DNA of 64,000 nucleotides from Ovis canadensis (GCF_042477335.2 NC_091260.1:53029001-53093000), one strand, 5' to 3'. Numbered from the stretch's first letter, positions 47,253 to 58,439 are shown. Notes: generated by a model not told the origin, from the letters alone. Made by a program: numbers and translations.

Positions 47253-48629
47253 TCAGTAGACCGAGCTGCTGGGCAGCAGGTCGTAGCGCCCGCCGCTGTA
47301 GACCACCACGCCAGGCGGGTAGTAGAGCAGGTCGGGCTCCGCGGCTTGGTGGAGAGGCGCCAGGGCCTGCAGTCCCTGGTCCTCCGGCTCAGGCTTGGTG
47401 GTGGCGGTGAAAGGGCGCATGCTGGTGAGAGAAGGCGACGCGATGCGCCACAGTAGGTTCTTGAGCGCTTTGCGGAACTCGCGGCGTACGAGGCAGTAGA
47501 GGATGGGATTGAGACAGCTGTTCGAGTGCGCCAGGCACACGCTCACGGGGAAAGCGTACACCTGGCACAGGAAGTACTCTTGGCTGAAGGGCACCGCGTT
47601 GAACTTGATGAGGATGCTCCAGGTGGTGAGCGCCTGGTTGGGCAGCCAACACAAGAAGAAGGACAGGACCACGATGGTCACTGATTTGGTGACCTTGGAG
47701 CGTCTCCGAGCGCTGGCTCCGGCCAGGCCTCCCCCGGCCGCTGAGGCTCCTCCTTCGGTCCCTGCCACGCGGTGGTCCGAGATGAAGCGCAGCAGTAGCA
47801 GGTAGCACAGGCTGATGATGCCTAGCGGCAGCACGAAGCCCAGCAGCACCTTCTGCAAGTGGTAGAGGCCCAGCCAGAACTGCCTGTCGCGGCCCAGCAA
47901 CCTGTCGGGGAAGCGCACCAGGCACAGCTCCTCCCCCATCACCTTGACCGTGGTGGAGAAGACGGCGTTGGGCAGCGAGGCCAGCGCGGCGGAGGCCCAG
48001 ATCATCGCGCACAGTGCTTTGACGGAGAAGCAGCAGCTGTCCCCCAGGCTCCGGCCGCAGCAGTCGCCCCGGCCGTACCCTCGGGTCTGGTGGCTCTTAA
48101 GAGCCGAGGCCACCGAGTGGTAGCGCGCCACGCTCATGGAGGTGAGAAAGAAAACGCTGGCATACATGTTCATGGACGTCACTATGGATACGATCTTACA
48201 CATGGCCTTGCCGAAGGGCCATTTGAAGTCAAGGGCGTTTTCCACGGCCCAGAAGGGCAGAGTGAGCACGAACTGGAAGTCCGTCAGCGCCAGGTTGGTG
48301 ACGAAGAGGTTGATGGAGGACTTGCGCCAGCCCTGCTTGCTCTTCATCAGATAGAGCACCAGCAGGTTGCCGGTCAGCCCCAGTGCGCAAACCACCCAGT
48401 ACACCACGCTGACGAGGATGCGCACCCGGGCCTCGGGGTCCGCGCTTTCTGCCCCGCCGCCGCTCGGGGGGTGCCCCGGCGCCGCGCCGTCAGGCAACTC
48501 CAGCCCCAGCTCCCACCACAAGTCCTGGAGCTGCAGCGACGCGTTGCCGCTGAAGTTAGCCGCCTGCAGAAGGTCCGGGACCCGACCGATGAGTTCTGTG
48601 AGCTCGTCCCCGCCAGTTGCCTTATTCAT
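47253..48629 (-). CDS. RXFP3: RXFP3, relaxin-3 receptor 1 (class A GPCR), single exon
   Basis: A Gi-coupled neuronal plasma-membrane receptor for relaxin-3, with roles in stress, arousal and feeding. The frame gives 458 residues. ATG at 48629 sits in GCCACCATGA, a near-ideal Kozak context. The open frame runs 9 codons further up, beginning with GTG at 48656, but contains no ATG before a TAG; human has two ATGs in that stretch. Visible parts: N-glycosylation sites N25 and N29; TM1 about 70-95 with N88; D117 in NLALTDF; Cys144 and Cys236 for the TM3-ECL2 disulphide; ARY at 168-170 in place of DRY; CWLP ending at P330; NPILY 374-378; Arg-rich third loop (ARRRSK, about 307-312); tail ending DLLPSSSVY. 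The gene is intronless as in other mammals, and nearly identical to human across the helices. Confidence 0.97.
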   Translation of the reverse strand: MNKATGGDELTELIGRVPDLLQAANFSGNASLQLQDLWWELGLELPDGAAPGHPPSGGGAESADPEARVRILVSVVYWVVCALGLTGNLLVLYLMKSKQGWRKSSINLFVTNLALTDFQFVLTLPFWAVENALDFKWPFGKAMCKIVSIVTSMNMYASVFFLTSMSVARYHSVASALKSHQTRGYGRGDCCGRSLGDSCCFSVKALCAMIWASAALASLPNAVFSTTVKVMGEELCLVRFPDRLLGRDRQFWLGLYHLQKVLLGFVLPLGIISLCYLLLLRFISDHRVAGTEGGASAAGGGLAGASARRRSKVTKSVTIVVLSFFLCWLPNQALTTWSILIKFNAVPFSQEYFLCQVYAFPVSVCLAHSNSCLNPILYCLVRREFRKALKNLLWRIASPSLTSMRPFTATTKPEPEDQGLQALAPLHQAAEPDLLYYPPGVVVYSGGRYDLLPSSSVY

Positions 48630-48674
48630 GGTGGCTGGCGCGGCTGCCGCGGCCACCTGCCCGCGCTGGCGCCT

Positions 48675-48683
48675 CTAGGTCAT
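48675..48683 (-). other. RXFP3: Minimal upstream ORF (Met-Thr-stop) of RXFP3
   Basis: On the minus strand ATGACCTAG reads from 48683 to 48675, about 45 bases before the chosen RXFP3 ATG and in another frame. It would act only if the transcript starts upstream of it. Confidence 0.5.
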
Positions 48684-49350
48684 GTTTCGGGAGATAGCTC
48701 CTAAGGGGAGTCCGGCTCTTCCGGGGTTCCGGCGCGCGCGGGGGCTTTCAAAGTAGCTGTGGAAGAGAGCGCCTAGGAACAGGGCGCCAGGCGCGTCCCC
48801 GGCGCGCGGAGCTTGGCCTTGGGCGTGAAAATGGGCGCCGAGCGTCGGTTCTGGAGGGGTATTCTAGAGTAGAGACGCACAGCTCCCAAGGCGAGCGAAC
48901 GGCGTCGAAAGGTTGTCCGGCCAAGGCTGGCGTCTGCGGGTCTCTACTGTAAAGACTCAGATTTTTTTGACCCCAGCGTTTCCTGCTGTCGCTTGGGCAC
49001 TAGCGCGTTCCCTCCCTGCAGATCCAGACCGCTCCTGGGGGCCCGCTCTTTCCCTTTCAAATACCTTTGTAGGTTTCCTCCGCAGCTGCTCCGACGAGGT
49101 TTCTGAAGAGAGTTCTGTCTACCTCGCTGAAACTCTCTGGAGGGCTTTCGATGCCGGCCTCACTGCCTCGCATCTCCGTCTCTCCGCTGCTGTCGACTCG
49201 CAGTGAGTTGCCAGCCGCGTTGCCGCGAGTTGTATTTCCACCCGCACAGCCGAGGCTGCGGGCTTCCGAAGAGCATGCGTAACACCAGCGCCAGGAGAGG
49301 GGGCGCTTTCCGAGGTGCTGAACTTCGTCGCACGCGCCGCGCCGCGGGGC

Positions 49351-50264
49351 CAGTCTCCCTTTTCAGTTTCAAAAGGTCGTAAAGCCCTTTATTTCCCTCT
49401 GTTGCTGGAGAAAGTCGGCTTTGATTTGCGATCGCTTTTCCTTCCTCATCCCCCAACATAATTAGGAGAATTTTTTTCTTTCTCACTTCCAAATGCACAG
49501 TCTTCTGCCCATTTTTCTTTTTTAAAAGCAACAATATTTGTCTCTTTTCATGCCCATACATTAAATCAGATGGTGGGCTCTTACTGAATACCCAAACGCC
49601 AGCTCCACTTCCCCTTAGTAATAGATGACCACTGTAATTGGCGTCTGTGGTTGTCAGGATTTTCAAAGCGTCTTCACGTAACAGAACTCTGGGTTCAGGT
49701 GTTGGTATCTGCTTTGGTGTATTCTGAGAACTGAAGCTAAGCAAAACATGTAACTGGTGCGCTAACCTCACAGGCACTAGATGCTTAGCTCTCAGCCCAC
49801 AGCTCTTTAACAGATTGTTTACTCACATTCAACCACACTCTCTTTACTCTGATGCAGTTGGAAAAGAGGTTTTCATAGGGCTGTTTTTGGCACCAGTACC
49901 CATACTACTATTATAATCAGAACTCTTAACCAGGTGTTGTTTGCTTGTTTGTTTGCTTCAGACCAATGGAAGTAAATTTGAAGGACTCTTCTAAGTTCCT
50001 TTGGGCAAAGGGAATCAATATAAACCATTTGAGTCACTTCTTAAGTTGCAGTTTAAGTGCCAGATCAACTGCTCTGGTGTAAAATGTACGCTTCTTAGGA
50101 AACACTTAAGAAATTTGAAATGTTTTTCTCATTGTGCTGGACTAAACAGAAACAAAAGTTTATTAAACGTAATTGTCCTCACTCTTGCAGAGCGCCTGAC
50201 TTTACTTACAGAGATAAAAAGGTTGCGACTTTAAAGCAGAGGAGACAGAAAAGCATACTGAAAA
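49351..50264. other. Upstream flank of RXFP3, no gene
   Basis: Leaves the CpG-rich block and becomes AT-rich. No coding frame recognised. Confidence 0.4.
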
Positions 50265-50465
50265 GGGAACATGGTATAGCTCAGTTGGTAATGAATCTGC
50301 CTGCAGTGCAGGAGATTCCGGTTCGATTCCTGTGTCGGGAAGCTCCCCTGGAGAAGGGAAAGGCTACCCACTCCAGCATTCTGGCCTGGAGAATTCCATG
50401 GATTGTTTGGTTCATGGGGTCGCAAAGAGTCGAAGACGACTGAGGGACTTGCACTTCACTTCATG
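50265..50465 (+). repeat. Bov-tA SINE
   Basis: Head gaacatggtatagctcagtt, intact B box cggttcgattcc, tail gacttgcacttcacttca. Confidence 0.9.
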
Positions 50466-50599
50466 CAAAACAAACGGAGAGAAAAGGAAACATCTTGATT
50501 CCAAAACCAGAACACAGTTCCAGAGAACACCTTCACTATAGTCTCGGTATTGCTCCGTTTACCCGCTAGGGGGCGCGAGAGTTTTAATAAAAACAAGTG

Positions 50600-50820
50600 T
50601 TAGTTCGGTTGTGTCTGACTCAGCAACTGCATGGACTGTAGCAACTCCGTGGACTGTAGCCCACCAGGCTCCTCTGTCCAGGGGATTTCCCAGCCAAAAC
50701 TACTGGAGAGGGCTGCCATTCCCTTCTCCAGGGGATCTTTTCGAACCAGGGATCGAACCTCAATCTCTTGCAGCTCCTACATTGCGGCCGGATTCTTTAC
50801 CACTGAGCCACCAGGGAAAA
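50600..50820 (-). repeat. Bov-tA SINE
   Basis: Contains a short internal repeat (catggactgtagcaactc then gtggactgtagcccacc) and ends gagccaccagggaaaac. Confidence 0.9.
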
Positions 50821-52667
50821 CTGAACCAAGGCAAACCACTTCCTTTGAGAAGCTGTAATCTGAAGAAGCTCAGCCCTTCTCTGAACCAATAAGACGCACA
50901 AGTTGCCTCTGTGTACACCTCTTTATCCCTGTGTAAGTAGCCTCTTGTTCAAGCTCAGTTCTCACTCCAATTTTTGCTAGCTTTTTCGCCATCAAATTTT
51001 TCTTTCTCCTTTAGTTAAAAAAGTTTAAAAATAATTCAAGGTGCTGTTGAAAAACAAGGAAGCCTAGGGTATACCCTGAGAGCCCTTTGCCTCAGTTTCC
51101 TCCTGTGTACATGGAGGAATTGTGGTTTTCAAATATTCTGAGGATAAGTACTGAGCAGGTGACATCTGAGTCGGGGGTGAGGGGGTTGGGTGGGGAGGGG
51201 GAGCTTCCTAAAATATAAGTTGCAGCTCTCCTCCCAGCCCCATGTGGTCACAGAGATTCTTATTCTCCGAATTGGAGTTGGAAAGGGGCCCAACTGTCTA
51301 TACGTTAAAACATTCTTCCAGGTTTGATACTGATTTTCCCCCAAATTTGGGAATATTTGGATTAATTTTTATTCATTCTCTAAGCTCTCCATGTGAAAAC
51401 ATTTAAGTCCCAAAGAAATCTTAATTTTCAATGTTGGTTGATCACACACTAGGATTGGAAGCAAAGAAAGAAAAGGAGGTCTTGCTGAATTCCTTAATAA
51501 TCACATTTAGACCCAACAATGACATTTCCTTCATTGTAGGATGGGGGGACCAGGTGCTCCTGAGATCTGCCAGGCCTTAAGTACTTGGCCGGCAAGACAG
51601 ACTGAGGCCCCAGGAGAGGCTACTCCCAAGTGCGACTCCCAGAGAACGCTGCTGGAGTGCTTCTGAGCCTAAAATGCTCTTCATTTCCAAATCTGTGTTC
51701 TCTGAAAATAAAGTACAGGTTGTGTGCAGGAATTTATAGTATCACTTAAGTAAGTCTGTGTTATGGAAGCAAGACAGTCTCTTTTCAAATAAGTTCTTTT
51801 TCAATATGACCTTAAGATATTTTAGACCGTATTTCTTAAAATCATGGGCCATGTTTTCCTCAGACAGCATCTAATATGTTCAAAGAGAGAGGCAAATCAG
51901 TTATGGCCAAATATCATTTAGTTTTACTGTTAAAATATTACCAAAATCTTCCCATAAAAATTCCTAATGGAAAATTTGGAAAACTGACAAATTTTCAAAG
52001 TGTACATAGATTTATAAGGATCAACCCTGTGGAAAAATTAAAAGAGAAGCTTTTGTAGTTGTCTGTTTTTAATAAACTAGCTATGCTTCCTTCCCTTGCC
52101 CCATGAGTCTAATTGTTAAGTTTTATTGCTATGAATCCACAAGTCAGTGTCTTTGCTTAAAAATGTTCTTATGAAAGTTCTTCCTCTAGTCTCTTCTCTC
52201 TTTTCCCCAAATTCAACGTATTTCGATGTTACTTGTACTGCTTAATATTACTAGTAAAAGATTACTGTTTTTTGGGAAGCTTTCTGAATTCTCTGAAAAC
52301 TAGGTATTGATCCTTTCCCCTCTCGAGTATCTTTGAGCCCTCTATCAGCACATCTCTTAAGGCATGCCTCCGATCAAGGAGTGCTGTGACTCTTTCTGAA
52401 TATTTCAAGTGTCAGTCTTGCAGAGCAGGATGTGTATCGTTGCTGTTTGCCCTTAGTGCTGAGCCCAGGCTTTTCACAGGTATGAGCACAGGACACATTT
52501 ATAGACTGGACTCTGCATTCAGATGCAATCTTCCTACTAAGGCGGTGCCTTTAAAAGATAACTTAGAAGTTTTTCTTAACTATCCACTCCTATAGAATAT
52601 CCAAGTCTAACTCCAGGATAATTGATTTATTTAAAACATGTTTCATTTTTTCCTACGCTATGTGAGT
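50821..52667. other. Intergenic AT-rich sequence
   Basis: No gene or repeat family recognised over 1.8 kb; it may be single-copy. Confidence 0.4.
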
Positions 52668-52876
52668 GTGAAAAGTGAAGTCACTCAGTCGTGTCTGACT
52701 CTTTCTGACCCCATGGACTGTAGCCTACCAGGCTCCCCTGTCCATGGGATTTTCCAGGCAATAGTACTGGAGTGGATTGCCATTTCCTTCTCCAGGGGAT
52801 CTTCCCAACCCAGGGATCGAACCCGGGTCTCCTGCATTGTAGACAGGCGCTTTACCATCTGAGCCACCAGGGAGAG
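52668..52876 (-). repeat. Bov-tA SINE
   Basis: From gtgaaaagtgaagtcactca to gagccaccagggagagg, with B-box complement gggatcgaacccg. Confidence 0.92.
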
Positions 52877-52954
52877 GAGATGTGAGTATGAATATATCCC
52901 CAAATTTTCTCTATCTTAAGAGTATTAATGAATGTGTTGTCAATGAGGTGCATG

Positions 52955-53168
52955 TGTGTGTGCTCAGTTGTGTCCGACTCTTTCGGCCCCCCATGGACTG
53001 TAGCCCATCAGGCTCCTCTATCCATGGAATTTTTCAAGCAAGAATACTGGAGCAGGTTGCCATTTCCTTCTCCGAGGGATCTTCTCAACTCAGGGACTGA
53101 ACCCATGTCTCCTGTGTCTCCTGCACTGCAGGCAGATTCTTTACCTGCTGAGCCACTGGGGAAGCCTA
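52955..53168 (-). repeat. Bov-tA SINE
   Basis: From gtgtgtgtgctcagttgtgt to gagccactggggaagcc. Confidence 0.92.
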
Positions 53169-53230
53169 AGCTATACCTCCATCTATAAAGCCACCTGCAT
53201 ACTAAAGCCACTTAAAAATACTGATGCTGA

Positions 53231-53545
53231 GGACTTCCCTGGTGGTCCAGTGGTTAAGAATCCACCTGCCAATGCAGGGGACATGGGTTCAGTCCCCAGT
53301 CTGGGAAGATTCCACATGCCCTGGAGCAACTAAGCCCACGCTTAGGTTCACAGCTACTGAGACTACGTGCCACAATTACTGAAACCCTTCCGCCTGGAGC
53401 CCGTGGGGCACAGCAAGAGAAGCCAATGCAATGGGAAGCCCTTGCACCACAGCAGAGAGTAGCCCCATTTGCCACGACTAGAGAAAGCCTGCACACAGCA
53501 CTGGAGACCTAAAGCAGCCAAAAAATAAAATTAATTACAAAATAT
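53231..53545 (+). repeat. CHR-type tRNA-Glu SINE, near full length
   Basis: Head ggacttccctggtggtccag, body with gtgccacaattactgaaacc, tail ccaaaaaataaaattaatta. Confidence 0.88.
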
Positions 53546-54880
53546 TGATGCTGAGTGCTGCCCTTACACCAATAAAATGGGAATCATTTGTTAAGAGCAA
53601 GATCTGTAGTTCTACAGGGCTTATTATAAAAAAATTGCAGCTCCCTTGCAGCTGGGCCCTCCATATTTCTTCTGCCCAGAAGCACATTCAAATCTTTTGA
53701 TTCATTTGCTATGTACTGCATAATTCTGATCGACATGCTTGTATTGCTACTTTATTTTTTCATTTTAGGCATGCATTTTTTACTCATTACCATGGACAGT
53801 GAAAGTTTAGCTTTTTTTCTGACACACACTGTCCTTGTAGTTCTGCCAGCCTTCTGACACCTTCCAATTTTGTTGTATTATACTTTTGAAAGATCCGTCC
53901 CCAGCATTTACACTGCAATGACCATGCAAACATTAACAACTGAGCCATAGAGTATATGAGAGCTATTCTTTCCTTCCATAGCTTTCTGTCTCCAATGGAA
54001 TTAATAATTATCTTTGTTACTTTGGTAGGAAAGACCAAGTCAAAGCTACTAGAACTGCTTCTACCTACCAAAATGCTAAACCAAAGTCGTGCTACCAACC
54101 TAAAGAAATCTTGTAGAAATTAGCATTCTCAGGAATTCCAAGAGTTTGAAGTGAAGCAGCAGCCGTTCCCATATAGTACAATAGCCACTGCTGTGTCTTG
54201 CCCACATTTTCAGTGACCTACTGGCTCATCCTGTTGCCCTTGGTCAGCAGCTGGGGTCACGGCTCCTGTACTGCCCACGAGATCTCTTCCTTCTGCTTGT
54301 TTGAGTTCCAGGTCAGGCAAGTATGCAGCCCCATGCCAAAAGTCATCAATATTCTCCTACATCCTCTGCCTTGGAGGCAGAGACAGATGTCGATTCAAGT
54401 TTGTCTACATGGGTTCCAGCAGAAGAATATTCTTTAAAAGGAAAACACCAGGATAATATGTCTGCCCGTGGTTGGAAGTTCTCTTACTCCAACTCTAAAG
54501 AAGGGTTGGCCAACAGATTTAGGCAGATTGTTCCAGCAGGTAAAGAGCAAAAAGTCAAAAGTTGCCTCTGGGTGGGAGACCATGCTGGCAGGAATGGCAC
54601 CTGAGACCAGGGTAGGCAAGAGTCAGATCAGTCTGAGATACCATGACTGAGAGTCCAGATTTCATTCCAAACTCAACACGAAGTTACTGGAGGGATTTGC
54701 GTAGGTGTAGTGGATGTTGCCAGTGCCCTGCCCATCTCCCCTTGGCACATACCAGTTCCCTATTTGCCAACTTGACAAGTACTTGAAAGTATCAGCTCCT
54801 GTGATTTCCCTAGTGGCCTTTCTTTGAAGCTGCTTTGCTTGTTTGTGGGGCAACCTACAGTAGTAGGGACTCAATCTCAA
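53546..54880. other. Intergenic sequence without recognised feature
   Basis: No gene or repeat family recognised. Confidence 0.35.
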
Positions 54881-54881
54881 T

Positions 54882-55016
54882 GGTAACCCACTCCAGTATT
54901 CTTGCCTGGAGAATCCCATGGAGGGAGAAGCCTGGTGGGCTACAGTCCACGGGGTCGCAAAGAGTCGGACACAACTGAGCGACTTCACCTCACCTCACCC
55001 ACCTCACCTCACCCCA
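54882..55016 (+). repeat. BovA body with CACCT tail
   Basis: Headless copy starting ggtaacccactccagtattc; the tail has grown into CACCTCACCTCACCC units. Confidence 0.88.
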
Positions 55017-55442
55017 GAGGAGAGGAGCCTACAACCAATGACCATCAGGAAATGGTGTATAAATACCCCAGTTTCCTTGCCCCTTTGGAAGATAATTCTG
55101 GGTGTGCATTTTAACTTATTCCCCAGAGTTCAGAGATAAGCTTCAGTTGGCAGAGTGGTAGCTTGTTTACCATGTTTATTACATCATCTCTTCTCTTCCC
55201 TATCACTTCACTTCCAGTGCTTTCTGGGGTCTCCTCACAAATGAATTACTTTCAGTAGAACTTCTGGCTCCTGATCTATTTTGGGAGGAGTCCAAGTCAA
55301 GACAGGAGGGAAATTATGCAGTCCAGTTCACATGTTATAAAGATCATACTGATTGATGAAACAGTTCTAAGGCATGAAGGGTGCAAACTGGGAGCCTGGA
55401 AAAAGACTAGTGCAGAAGTCTGGGTGGAAGATGGTGGCAGGC
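55017..55442. other. Intergenic sequence without recognised feature
   Basis: Stretch between a BovA tail and an MLT1 LTR; no gene or repeat family recognised. Confidence 0.35.
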
Positions 55443-55805
55443 TGTCTTAGTCCATTCAGGCTTCTGTAACAAAAACACTGGAGATCGGGTGGATGAAACA
55501 ATTTATTTCTTATAGTTCTAGATGCTGGGACATCCAAGATTAAGGCACTGGCAGATTTGGTGTTTGGTGAGAGCCTGGTTCATAGAGGGCCATCTTCTAT
55601 TCTTCTGTGCTGAGTCTTCTCATGGCAGGAAGGGCAAGAGAATTTTCTGGGGTCTCTTTCATAAGGACACCCCCCAGTCATGAAGGCTCTACCTTCATGA
55701 CCTAATCATGCCTCAGAGGTCCCACCTCCTAATACTATTGCAGTGAGGGTTAGGATTACAACCTATGAATTTTGGTGAGACATAAACATTCAGTCCATTA
55801 TACAG
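55443..55805 (-). mobile_element. MLT1 (ERVL-MaLR) solo LTR (fossil)
   Basis: Near full-length LTR in reverse (tgtcttagtccattcaggct ... cataaacattcagtccatta). Early placental age; no internal region attached. Confidence 0.8.
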
Positions 55806-55825
55806 CTTAAAGGTGAGGATGGAAC

Positions 55826-56172
55826 TTCCCTGTGGCTCAGTCATAAAGAATCTGCCTGCCAATGCAGGTGATAAGGGTTTGATTCCTGATCCAGGAAAAT
55901 CTCACATACTGAGGAGCAAATAAGCCTCTTCACCAAAATATTGAGCCTGTGCTTCTGAGCCCAAGAGCCACAACTATTGAGCCCACATGTTGCGGCTACT
56001 GACGTCTGAGAGCCCTAGAGCCTGTGCTCTGCAACAAGAGAAGTAATTGCCATAAGAAGCCAGCACATCACAACTAGAAAGTAGCCTCCACTTGCTGCAA
56101 CTAGAGAAAAGCCTTCCTGGAAATGAAGACACAGACCATCCAGAAATAAATAAATAAAAATTTTTTTTAAAG
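55826..56172 (+). repeat. CHR-type tRNA-Glu SINE, near full length
   Basis: Head ggaacttccctgtggctcag, body with cacatgttgcggctactgac, tail aaataaataaataaaaattt. Confidence 0.88.
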
Positions 56173-56194
56173 GTGGAGATGGTGAGGATGGAGA

Positions 56195-56837
56195 GAATTC
56201 CTAATTTGAATTTTATCAATAGGTCCATGGTTGGACCAAGAAGAAGCTACAAAGCACTTCCCAAAGCCAAACTTGCACCAAAGAAAAGTCACGGTCACTG
56301 CAGGTGGTCTGCTGCCCCTCTGATCCACTACAGCTTTCTGAATCCCCCCCAAAACCCGTTATATCTGAGAAGTACCCTCAGCAAATCAATGAGATGCACC
56401 CAAAACGGCAATGCCTGCAGCTGGCACTGGTCAACAGAAAAGGCCAAATTCTTCTCTGCAACAATGCCCAACCATATGTCGTCTCATAACCAACATTTCA
56501 AAAGTTGAATGAATTGGCCTATGAGGTTTTGCCTCATCTGCCATGTTCACCTGACCTCTCACCAACTGACGACCACTTCTTCAAGCATCTTGATAACATT
56601 TTGCAGGGAATATGCTTCCACAACAAGCAGGAAGCAGAAAATGCTTTCCAAGAGTTCATCGAATACAGAAGCATGGATTTTTATGCTACTGGAATAAACA
56701 AACTTATTTCTTGTTGGCAAAAATGTGTTGATTGTAATGGTTCCTATTTTGATTAATAACAATGTGTTTGAACCAAGTTATCATGAGTTAAAATTCATGG
56801 TTTGAAACCACAATTACTTTTTCAGCAACCTAATAGA
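56195..56837 (+). mobile_element. Mariner DNA transposon, 3' half with transposase remnant
   Basis: The frames encode the second half of a mariner transposase: SYKALPKAKLAPKKSHGH, then a frame change, LQLALVNRKGQILLCNNAQP, and from 56505 a clean frame LAYEVLPHLPCSPDLSPTDD to WQKCVDCNGSYFD ending at 56756. The usual HDNARPH catalytic motif reads CNNAQPY (Asp to Asn), while the third acidic site (SPDLSPTD) is kept. The right terminal repeat (ttactttttcagcaacctaa) ends near 56837. The 5' half and left terminus are missing; the left border adjoins the tail of a CHR SINE. Confidence 0.85.
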
Positions 56838-57487
56838 ATCACCAGGGTGTGGTGATGGTAATGGATTACATGATGTTTGAGGTGAGACAAGGAGTAGTTT
56901 CCAATATGATCTCATCCTAGGTGTGGTTAACAGGAATCTGCTGTGATGGAAAGGCTAGAAAACAAAATATTTTGATAAAAGACAAACAGATTTCTTATGG
57001 ACATATTGCCTTTTTTTGATATGCAGTTGGAGAGTTCAAACAGGCAGGTGGAAGCATGGTTATATGGATCTTGCAAGTTAGGGCTGGATGGTCTTTAAAG
57101 TTATAAGAACAGATGAAATCACTCAAGGAGAGAGCATAGGAAAGAAAGCCCAAACCATCATGGGTAGTTCAGGAAACATCAGTTTCTGAAGATGAGGTTT
57201 CTATGACTTTTTTGGGGGAGGAAGTTATCACAATGAGCCTTTTAATTTTATCATCTATTCTGAAAAATTGCTTCTTGGGAGAAAACTAGAAGTGTCTCCA
57301 CCAAGCTGAATGCAGGTGATAGAGACAAATAGAAAATCTTGAAAAGGGAAGTTGAGCGTATGTTTACTAGACTTGAGACCTTGAATAATATGATACCTAT
57401 TTCAACTAAATACAGAAAACATACCATCTACTGAGACCCTTTACAGATCAAGAGAGGCCTGGGACTCCTCCAAGATTTTCCTAAGGG
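56838..57487. other. Intergenic sequence without recognised feature
   Basis: No gene or repeat family recognised. Confidence 0.35.
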
Positions 57488-57600
57488 CCTGGGAACCCAC
57501 TCCAGTATTCTTGCCTGGAGAATCCCATGCACAGAGGAGCCTGGCTAGCTATAGTCTCTGGGGCTGTGAAGACACGACTGAGCGACTAACACATACACAC
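57488..57600 (+). repeat. BovA body without head
   Basis: Starts gggaacccactccagtattc; diverged and ends cgactaacacatacacaca. Confidence 0.8.
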
Positions 57601-57646
57601 ACTTTCCTAGGTAACAAATTTGTTTCTGTAAGAAATTACCAGGGTA

Positions 57647-57852
57647 CTTTCTGGTGGTCCAATGGTTAAAAATTCATCTTGCAATGTGGGGAATGTGGAT
57701 TCGATTGCTGGTGGGGGAACTAAGATCCCAAATGCTGGGGAGCAACTTAGCCTGAGAGCCAAAACTAAAAAGTCCATATGCTGCAATGCAAGATCCCAAG
57801 TGCCGCAAAAAAGATCCTGCATGTCACAACTAAGTCAAATAAATAAAACAAA
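57647..57852 (+). repeat. CHR-type tRNA-Glu SINE, short
   Basis: Head gtactttctggtggtccaat, tail caaataaataaaacaaaag. Confidence 0.8.
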
Positions 57853-57959
57853 AGCTTATAAGTCTGATTGGGTCCCATTACATCAGAGAGTTTGCCTATA
57901 GAACATGTGTTTTGAGCATAGTGGAATCAAGCTAGAAATCAATCAATGAAGAAATAACT

Positions 57960-58168
57960 GTTGTTAGTTGCTCAGTTGTGTCCAACTCTTTGTGACCCCA
58001 TGGATTTTAGCCCGCCAGGCTCCTCTGTCCATGGGATTCTCTAGGCAAGAATACTTGAGTGGCTTTCCATTTCCTCCTCCAGGGTATCTTCCTGACCCAT
58101 GGACTGAACCAAGGTCTCTGGCATTGCAGGCAGTTTCTTTCCCCTCTGAGTCACCAGGGAAGCCCAAG
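57960..58168 (-). repeat. Bov-tA SINE
   Basis: From gttgttagttgctcagttgt to gagtcaccagggaagccc. Confidence 0.9.
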
Positions 58169-58439
58169 CTTGGGGAGGAGGGGTGGGGTGGACGGGAAGT
58201 CTAAATAGAAGTACACAGTAATGGCAAGTCCTTTGAAAGTCTATGGTCTGAAAGACTAGGTTTCTAGTTCTAATTCCCCAGGCAGTTATGGAATGGTTAA
58301 AGAGACCAGGAAAAGCTGAGTGAGAAAGGAAAATTTTGTCCACATGCTTTGCCCATAGGCTTTCAACCACCCTCACACACAGGTAGAATTAGTAAAACAA
58401 AGGAGAAAATGTGTATACTGAGAAAGCAGAGGGGCTAGA

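Larger units (their letters stand above)
46400..49350. promoter_or_regulatory. RXFP3: CpG-rich block around RXFP3
   Basis: CpG dinucleotides are frequent from roughly 46.4 kb to 49.35 kb, with the densest part over the N-terminal half of RXFP3 and its upstream flank (48.3-49.3 kb). This is the expected look of a CpG-island promoter for the minus-strand gene. The stretch 48660-49350 holds several GC-rich runs and no TATA box in an obvious place. Borders are by eye. Confidence 0.6.

Noticed and set aside
47389-48012. 207-codon second minus-strand frame within RXFP3
   Set aside because: A frame-shifted reading of the receptor; GC-rich codons make long spurious frames.
48630-48656. RXFP3 start at the GTG (48656)
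   Set aside because: Vertebrate nuclear genes rarely start at GTG, and an ATG in an excellent context lies 27 bases on at the position of a human Met.
47859-48704. 281-codon plus-strand open frame opposite RXFP3
   Set aside because: It is the antisense shadow of a GC-rich coding exon, begins with GTG, and its protein has no recognisable domain.
49160-49777. 205-codon minus-strand frame upstream of RXFP3
   Set aside because: No motif or family likeness; mixed CpG-rich and AT-rich composition; likely chance.
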